From Paenibacillus sp. FSL R7-0345 (GTDB lineage Bacteria > Bacillota > Bacilli > Paenibacillales > Paenibacillaceae): a stretch of 64,000 nt of DNA. Below are positions 59,046 through 64,000 of the stretch, piece by piece. Below the pieces are notes generated by a model. It saw only the letters and a program-made list of their open reading frames with translations. It did not search any database and was not told the DNA's origin. The DNA lies in contig NZ_CP152002.1 of NCBI RefSeq assembly GCF_038595055.1, forward strand, positions 4,756,501-4,820,500. Direction: 5' to 3'. Position numbers and translations under genes: made by a program. Each line of letters starts with the position of its first letter. Position 1 is the stretch's first letter.

Positions 59046-59905
59046 TACCCTTTCACCGCTCCGACAGCCACCCCTTCAAGGAAATACTTTTGCAGGCTGA
59101 AGAACAAAATAAACATCGGAACAGCAGAAATGGTTGCACCGGCCATCATAGGCGCAAAGTAAGTGGTATTGGCAAAGCGGAAGTTTTTGAGGCCCACCTG
59201 AATCGTCTGCATGTCCATCGTATTGGTGACCAGAAACGGCCAGAAGAAGTCATTCCATGCTGCCATAAACGTCAGAATCGCCAATACTGCCATAACGGTT
59301 TTGGATAAAGGCATAATGATATGCCAAAAGATTTTGGGTTGAGAGCAACCCTCGATTTTCGCAGCCTCAATAATTTCAACCGGAATGGAAGACATGAACT
59401 GCTTAACCAGGAATATGTTATACACGGTCACTAAGCTTGGCATAATTAATGCTGTATACGTATTTTGCAATTCAAAAACATTTACGATCAATATATACAG
59501 CGGAACCTGTGTTACCTGTGTTGGGATCATCATAGACCCCAGCAGGATAGCAAACAAAATCCCTTTTCCTTTAAATCTCATTTTGGCAAAAGCATAGCCT
59601 GCCAGCGTAGCGAAAAATACATTAGACACCGTAATACAGGCTGCTACGATAAAGGAATTGATTAACCAGTCCCAGGAATGGGAGCTGAAGTTAAAAAAGA
59701 ATTTATAGGACTCAAAAGAAATTTTCGACGGGAGGATCGAATAGCTCATTGCACCGGCTTCCACCGGATCGCCGAACGAGGAAATAATCATAAAGTATAT
59801 CGGGAAAATGGTCGCTGCGGCAAACAGGAGAAGGCACGTAATGATCAGACCATTACGGGCGAACAGAGACCCATTGCTTTTTATGTTATTGTTATACAAA
59901 CCCAT
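59045..59905 (-). CDS. Carbohydrate ABC transporter permease (MalG type)
   Basis: A 286-residue CUT1-family inner-membrane permease with six helices. The ATPase-contact EAA loop reads EIIEAAKIEGCSQPKIFWHIIMPL. Pairs with the MalF-type gene 17 bases upstream. No ATPase gene is in the cluster, so a shared MsmX-type ATPase is probably used, as commonly for CUT1 importers of Firmicutes. Confidence 0.95.
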   Translation of the reverse strand: MGLYNNNIKSNGSLFARNGLIITCLLLFAAATIFPIYFMIISSFGDPVEAGAMSYSILPSKISFESYKFFFNFSSHSWDWLINSFIVAACITVSNVFFATLAGYAFAKMRFKGKGILFAILLGSMMIPTQVTQVPLYILIVNVFELQNTYTALIMPSLVTVYNIFLVKQFMSSIPVEIIEAAKIEGCSQPKIFWHIIMPLSKTVMAVLAILTFMAAWNDFFWPFLVTNTMDMQTIQVGLKNFRFANTTYFAPMMAGATISAVPMFILFFSLQKYFLEGVAVGAVKG

Positions 59906-59922
59906 AGGTTTCTGCCCCTTTC

Positions 59923-60825
59923 CTAGTATTCTATGTCTTTACCTAAAAACTTAAATTGAAGGAATGAGATCAAAGCAATAACCGCTGCCAGAAGTAAGGA
60001 CTGGGCCGCCGCCTCACCAAATTCGAAATATGTGAACGCATTGTTAAAAATCAACAATCCCACCATGGTTGTTGCATGGTCTGGTCCGCCGCCGGTCATC
60101 AGATAAGCATTCTGGAACACCTGGAAGGAACCGATGACCCCTGTAACCAGCAGGAATAGCGTTGTTGGCTTAAGGAAAGGGATGACGATAAACCACAGCT
60201 TTTGCAAAAAAGTTGCGCCGTCAATGTCTGCCGCTTCATAATAGCTGTTATCAATACCGAGCAAGGCCGCAAGGTAGATAATAATGGCTGTACCATGACT
60301 CGATAACCAGGACATTAACACCAGTGAAAACATGGAAGTTGCGCTGGAACCAAGCCAGTTTTGATTATCGATACCAAAAAGGCCCACCAGCTGATTGGCA
60401 ATACCCGATTTTAACGGATCGAAGATCCACAGCCATACAACAGCAAGAGATACACCTGATGCTACAGCAGGCAAATAATATACCGCTTTAAAGATCGACT
60501 GTGTCTTTTTCTTGAAAGGCATAATTAAAATGGCAATCAGGAAGGACAGAAAAATATTAAACGGAACAGTTAACAGCGTATAGACTAATGTATTTTTCAG
60601 CGCTTTCCAGAACAGTTCATCTGCAAAGGAATTAACAAAGTTCTCCAGACCTACGTAAGTGGACCCCAATGGACCGTATTCCTGCAGGCTGATTATAAAT
60701 GCATTGATTACCGGATAGGCGGTAAATAAAGAAAACGCAATAAGTGCTACTGCGATAAACGCGTATCCCCAACCAGAGTCACTTTCAAGCTTCAACTTTT
60801 TTCTTTTGGTCAACATTTGATTCAT
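59923..60825 (-). CDS. Carbohydrate ABC transporter permease (MalF type)
   Basis: A 300-residue CUT1 permease with six helices; EAA loop YYEAADIDGATFLQKLWFIVIPFL. I begin at MNQMLTKRKK (60825, GAGAGGTG upstream); 30 more codons are open upstream but encode no membrane or family sequence and cross the intergenic hairpin. Confidence 0.94.
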   Translation of the reverse strand: MNQMLTKRKKLKLESDSGWGYAFIAVALIAFSLFTAYPVINAFIISLQEYGPLGSTYVGLENFVNSFADELFWKALKNTLVYTLLTVPFNIFLSFLIAILIMPFKKKTQSIFKAVYYLPAVASGVSLAVVWLWIFDPLKSGIANQLVGLFGIDNQNWLGSSATSMFSLVLMSWLSSHGTAIIIYLAALLGIDNSYYEAADIDGATFLQKLWFIVIPFLKPTTLFLLVTGVIGSFQVFQNAYLMTGGGPDHATTMVGLLIFNNAFTYFEFGEAAAQSLLLAAVIALISFLQFKFLGKDIEY

Positions 60826-60879
60826 TGGGCCGCACCTCTCTTCTTCAAAAAATACCAGCTGCTGACTAGATCCAGAAGG

Positions 60880-60910
60880 AAAGCTGTACGTTCCAGTTAC
60901 GTACAGCTTT
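60880..60910 (-). other. Intergenic hairpin after the binding-protein gene
   Basis: A perfect 11-bp stem AAAGCTGTACG/CGTACAGCTTT with a 9-base loop, followed by CTTTCCTTC on the minus strand. Such a hairpin would stabilise the upstream mRNA and let only part of transcription pass to the permeases. Confidence 0.7.
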
Positions 60911-60931
60911 CGCATGCCTTTCTAAGACAAT

Positions 60932-62368
60932 CTAGTCAACTACTACACCGTCTTCACCGAAGGATTTGACGGCAGCTGCTTTAACTGCCTCGTACATCTC
61001 CTGCGGGGTAATTTCATCGGCAAGCAGGGCTTGCAGTTTGGGAATAATCACTTCTGTTTCAATTTTAATGGCTTCTGCAGCCAGATCTGTAGGAATATCT
61101 GTACGGGCCGGGAGCGCTTTGGCCATCATAGCTTGACCTGCCGCAACGTTATCTTCGTTCCGAGGAAATTGTTCCAGCACTTCTGCCTTACGACCGGACT
61201 CTGTAATAGGTGTCAGGAAGAGCTCGTTACTATAGTTAGCAGCAATGGAACCGGAGGACAGGAAGTTCATCGCCAAGGCGATATTTTTGATATGTTCTTC
61301 AGAAGGCTCCTTTTTACCACGCAGTGCGATGTAACCATCTACTATGGAAGTAGGAATATAATCGGCACCGTTGAAGGTTGGGACCGGAAGCGAAATGTAG
61401 TCCACTTCAATTGAATCTGCAACAGCCGAACCATCGTTCGCTTTAATCTTCTCATTGTTCAGACGGGCGGAGTTTTCAAATGCAGATAAACCTTTACCCG
61501 TGATCATCGTCTGGCCGGTCAGGAACATATTCCAGCGTTTGCCGGCATCGATGGAGCTCAACTCTTTAGGCATAGAACCATCGTCGACCATTTCACGGAT
61601 AGCTGTCAGCAGACCCAGGAATTTTTTGCTTGTATATGTGTATTTCAGGTCATTATCGAAGTAATCCGGCAGACCTGCCGTTTTGGCAAGGATAGCCAGA
61701 TAATCTTTAGAGGCCACACCGGATGTGGCGAACACGAAACCGTAACGGGTAGTTTCACCGCTATCATTTTTCACTACGCCTTTTGAGATGGCATCCCGGA
61801 ACTCTTCATAGGTCCAGCCGTTTTGCTGAATACTTTTCCAATCAATCCCGGCTTCTTCAAGGAATTGTTTGTTCCCGCCGATTGTGTGGATTTCCATATA
61901 TGCCGGCAGGCCGTATTGAGCGTCACCTAACTGGAAATATTTCATTGGAACTTCATCATAATCCGCCTTTATTTCATCAGATAGTACGGTGTTCAGGTCG
62001 ATCAGTACATTCAGCGCTGCATATTTTGAAAGTCCGGAGGCACCGATCCAGGCAATGTCGGGAGGGGAGCCCGCATTTACTTGAGTATCAAGCTTTTGCG
62101 TCATATCTTCCCAGCTCGCCGGTTCGATTTTCAGAGTCAAATTAGGATGCAGTGTATTAAATTCTTGTTCCATATCTGCAAAACGCGCCTGGTAATTAGC
62201 CGATACCGGTGGCAATAATGCAGTTATCGTATCTTTCTTCACACCGCCGCCGCTGTTGCCTGCACTTCCGGAATCAGCAGTGTTATTTGCGTTTCCTCCA
62301 CAAGCGGATAACAACGATACCATCATGATTGCTGACAAAAGCAGAGTTGATACACTTCTTTTTTTCAT
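60932..62368 (-). CDS. Carbohydrate ABC transporter substrate-binding lipoprotein
   Basis: A 478-residue CUT1 extracellular binding protein. Signal MKKRSVSTLLLSAIMMVSLLS, lipobox LSAC (Cys 23), Gly/Asn/Ser linker, then the two-lobe SBP_bac_1 fold (DTITALLPPVSANYQARFADME, SWEDMTQKLDTQVNAGSPPDIAWIG, GWTYEEFRDAI). Start at 62368 with AAGGAGG upstream. Given the operon it probably binds muropeptide sugars such as GlcNAc-MurNAc. Confidence 0.93.
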   Translation of the reverse strand: MKKRSVSTLLLSAIMMVSLLSACGGNANNTADSGSAGNSGGGVKKDTITALLPPVSANYQARFADMEQEFNTLHPNLTLKIEPASWEDMTQKLDTQVNAGSPPDIAWIGASGLSKYAALNVLIDLNTVLSDEIKADYDEVPMKYFQLGDAQYGLPAYMEIHTIGGNKQFLEEAGIDWKSIQQNGWTYEEFRDAISKGVVKNDSGETTRYGFVFATSGVASKDYLAILAKTAGLPDYFDNDLKYTYTSKKFLGLLTAIREMVDDGSMPKELSSIDAGKRWNMFLTGQTMITGKGLSAFENSARLNNEKIKANDGSAVADSIEVDYISLPVPTFNGADYIPTSIVDGYIALRGKKEPSEEHIKNIALAMNFLSSGSIAANYSNELFLTPITESGRKAEVLEQFPRNEDNVAAGQAMMAKALPARTDIPTDLAAEAIKIETEVIIPKLQALLADEITPQEMYEAVKAAAVKSFGEDGVVVD

Positions 62369-62425
62369 TGAGGCAGCCTCCTTAATTTTCAAAAGCATCC
62401 ATCGTCTCATTTCACTTCTTGGCCA

Positions 62426-63331
62426 TTAATTAAATGATAAGATTGCCTGTTTCAGTTGTCCGCCATTCGCATCAAGCGCCTCTCCTGCCGCCTTAGCATC
62501 TAACCCCGTTTTAATCATCATGATCGCCAGCTTACAATTCAATCCTGCCTTTTCAAGTGTATCTGCGGCGGTTGAAGCATCTACATCCGTAGTACTCATG
62601 ATAATACGGATTGAACGATCCACCAGCTTAACGTTGCTCGCCTTTAAATCCACCATTAAGTTGTTATACGTTTTCCCTAACTTGACCATGGTGCATGTGG
62701 TCAGCATGTTAAGCACCAGCTTTTGTGCGGTTCCTGCCTTTAACCGGGTCGAGCCGCTAATGACCTCCGGCCCCACAACAGGTGAAATACAAATATCTAC
62801 AATAGGTTCAAACATCGAGCCTTTGTTATTGCACACACCGATCGTTGCTGCTCCCAGCTCCTTTGCCTTCGTTAAAGCTGCAATAACAAACTTTGCACTG
62901 CCGCTTGCCGAAATGCCAATCAGGACATCCTTGTCTGTGACACCTATGCTTTCAATTAATGCGATCCCTTCATCAGCATCGTCTTCACAGCCTTCAACCG
63001 CAGTTCGTAAAGCGATATCACCCCCAGCAATATAACCCTGTACCAGGGAGGGATCGGTACCAAAGGTAGGAGGACATTCGGAAGCATCCAAAACACCCAA
63101 TCTTCCTGATGTGCCGGCTCCTATATACAACATTCTTCCACCAGCAGACAGTCTGTGGTGCAGAACATCTACCGCCCTTGCAATCTGCGGAATTTCCTTA
63201 GCGATAGCCCCGGAGACCAGAGCATCTTGTTGATTCATTAACTGGACCATTTGTTCTGTGGTACATTCATCAATCAACAGGGTGTCTGGATTTACAGCCT
63301 CAGTTGTTAATCCCGCAAGGTAGTCGTTCAT
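62426..63331 (-). CDS. murQ: MurNAc 6-phosphate etherase
   Basis: A 301-residue SIS-fold etherase that splits MurNAc 6-phosphate into GlcNAc 6-phosphate and D-lactate. GAGTSGRLGVLDASECPPTFG, AVEGCEDDADEG, GISASGSAKFV and SGSTRLKAGTAQKLVLNML are diagnostic. The ATG at 63331 has AAGGAGG 6 bases upstream. First gene of the operon. Confidence 0.96.
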   Translation of the reverse strand: MNDYLAGLTTEAVNPDTLLIDECTTEQMVQLMNQQDALVSGAIAKEIPQIARAVDVLHHRLSAGGRMLYIGAGTSGRLGVLDASECPPTFGTDPSLVQGYIAGGDIALRTAVEGCEDDADEGIALIESIGVTDKDVLIGISASGSAKFVIAALTKAKELGAATIGVCNNKGSMFEPIVDICISPVVGPEVISGSTRLKAGTAQKLVLNMLTTCTMVKLGKTYNNLMVDLKASNVKLVDRSIRIIMSTTDVDASTAADTLEKAGLNCKLAIMMIKTGLDAKAAGEALDANGGQLKQAILSFN

Positions 63332-63370
63332 AGTCATCCTCCTTCTTGTCAGTGTAACCTCACAATTAAT

Positions 63371-63439
63371 TAACAATGCATGTTAGAATACCATACATTT
63401 ATTAATTTTTATACTAATATATATCCTGTAACCCGTCAA
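63371..63439 (-). promoter_or_regulatory. murQ promoter with operator-like palindrome
   Basis: On the minus strand TTGACG (63434-63439) and TAGTAT (63411-63416) are 17 bases apart. TAACAATGCATGTTA (63371-63385) has 5-base inverted arms and lies just downstream of the predicted start near 63404, a repressor position for MurR. Confidence 0.55.
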
Positions 63440-63520
63440 TAGATTTTGAAATAAATTTTTATAAGTAAATTTTATTGCGGTTTTTTATTTCATAACCTTA
63501 TACAATCTGTTATATCATAT

Positions 63521-63537
63521 TTGTAAAGCGCTTACAA
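63521..63537. promoter_or_regulatory. cre-like CcpA site upstream of murQ
   Basis: TTGTAAAGCGCTTACAA is a cre-like palindrome with one extra base in one arm. It lies about 85 bases upstream of the murQ -35. The rest of the 356-base gap between murQ and murR is AT-rich without a gene. Confidence 0.5.
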
Positions 63538-63630
63538 TAAGAGGGTTTCAAGTAAACCTTTGACTGGTTAAACCCACATGGTTTTATTATGTAGATAATC
63601 TGACATAGCCGAAGAAAGCCGGGCATACTA

Positions 63631-63663
63631 AAAAAAGCATTGACCGATGATCGATCAATGCTT
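63631..63663 (-). terminator. Terminator of the murR-type gene
   Basis: A 9-bp stem AAGCATTGA/TCAATGCTT (63635-63643 with 63655-63663) with inner CGAT/ATCG; the minus strand then has six T. Confidence 0.85.
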
Positions 63664-63687
63664 CACTAAAATCCATTCTATGAGAGA

Positions 63688-64000
63688 CTAATATCTGAGC
63701 TTTTTCTTCAATATGTTATGGGTTTTGGTTAATGAGGATTTCACCTGTTCATATTCTGCACTTGCGACACCGGCAAATAAAATGTCGACAATCGTCAGCA
63801 TAGCAATACGCGAGCCCATAGCACCGCTGCGGATGGTTATTTCAGGTGTAGATATACTAAGAACAATATCCGCCCGAACTGCAAGCTCACTTTTATTGTA
63901 TCTCGTAATCGCAATACAAGTCGCTTTATTCTTTTGGGCAATGATCAGGGCATCAATAATATCACTGGTTGCCCCGGAGTTAGAAATGAAAATGGCAACA
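63688..64000 (-). CDS. murR: RpiR-family regulator, MurR type (partial, 5' end outside)
   Basis: The last 103 codons of an RpiR/MurR regulator that runs off the window. They encode the second half of the SIS domain: VAIFISNSGATSDIIDALII, then KATCIAITRYNKSELAVRAD and a C-terminal helical tail SSLTKTHNILKKKLRY. MurR senses MurNAc 6-phosphate in known systems. Located directly upstream of murQ on the same strand with a terminator between, so it is a separate unit. Confidence 0.85.
   Translation of the reverse strand, partial: VAIFISNSGATSDIIDALIIAQKNKATCIAITRYNKSELAVRADIVLSISTPEITIRSGAMGSRIAMLTIVDILFAGVASAEYEQVKSSLTKTHNILKKKLRY

Noticed and set aside
1-64000. CRISPR arrays, tRNA or rRNA genes, insertion sequences, prophage
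   Set aside because: No spaced repeats, cloverleaf or rRNA sequence, transposase or phage genes were seen.

Overview
The window looks like a chromosomal stretch of a Paenibacillus-type Gram-positive (Bacillota). Base composition is near 50% GC, almost every gene has a strong AGGAGG-type ribosome site, and the gene set fits: Bacillus-type Fnr with a C-terminal cysteine cluster, fused MsrAB, the fruRKA order, a Bce-type peptide-resistance module, DUF1540 and DUF4349 proteins, and GH65 phosphorylases with beta-phosphoglucomutase. I see no rRNA, tRNA, CRISPR array, insertion sequence or prophage. One GNAT gene is clearly broken.

Layout. 0.1-6.3 kb: two GH65 alpha-glucoside phosphorylases and beta-phosphoglucomutase (minus strand), then an esterase. 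6.7-15.1 kb: an anaerobic nitrogen-oxide block with fnr, the nitrite transporter, the two nitrite reductase subunits, an unusual lipoprotein, the RIC/ScdA iron-sulfur repair protein, an unknown Cys-rich protein and an HxlR regulator; Fnr-type palindromes lie before nirB, ric and fnr. 15.2-25.4 kb: mixed housekeeping genes (oxidoreductase, VTT membrane protein, MsrAB, DUF4349 lipoprotein, tiny DUF1540 protein, VOC protein, MetE, UppP with DedA). 25.4-32.1 kb: a Bce-type ABC transporter and its two-component system, separated by an Old Yellow Enzyme, a MarR regulator and a SemiSWEET. 32.2-35.6 kb: methyltransferase, AIM24-like protein, YitT with a long structured leader, and a short Crp-type regulator. 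35.7-39.4 kb: fructose operon fruR-fruK-fruA. 39.7-52.4 kb: stress, repair and small unknown genes (UPF0118 permease, uracil-DNA glycosylase, RNase H, TetR, lipoproteins, metallophosphoesterase, Mn catalase, AlkC-like protein, GNAT pseudogene, Eis-like acetyltransferase).

52.5-64 kb holds the most coherent system: a ten-gene minus-strand operon, preceded by the end of a MurR-type regulator, for recovery of cell-wall sugars. It encodes MurQ, a three-part carbohydrate ABC importer, AnmK, a two-domain acetyltransferase, a PIG-L deacetylase-like protein, NamZ (GH171), NagZ (GH3) and a BadF-type amino-sugar kinase. NagZ and NamZ carry no signal peptide, so wall disaccharides are probably imported by the ABC system and cut inside the cell. 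This differs from the Bacillus subtilis scheme of secreted hydrolases and a MurNAc PTS.

In the nitrite block, Fnr probably activates nirBDC under oxygen limitation. One of the two upstream sites also matches the Rex consensus exactly, which would add NADH sensing. Other regulatory signals include a perfect Fur box with no obvious iron gene, a Bce-type operator, two cre-like sites, and structured leaders upstream of the DUF1540, yitT and metE genes.
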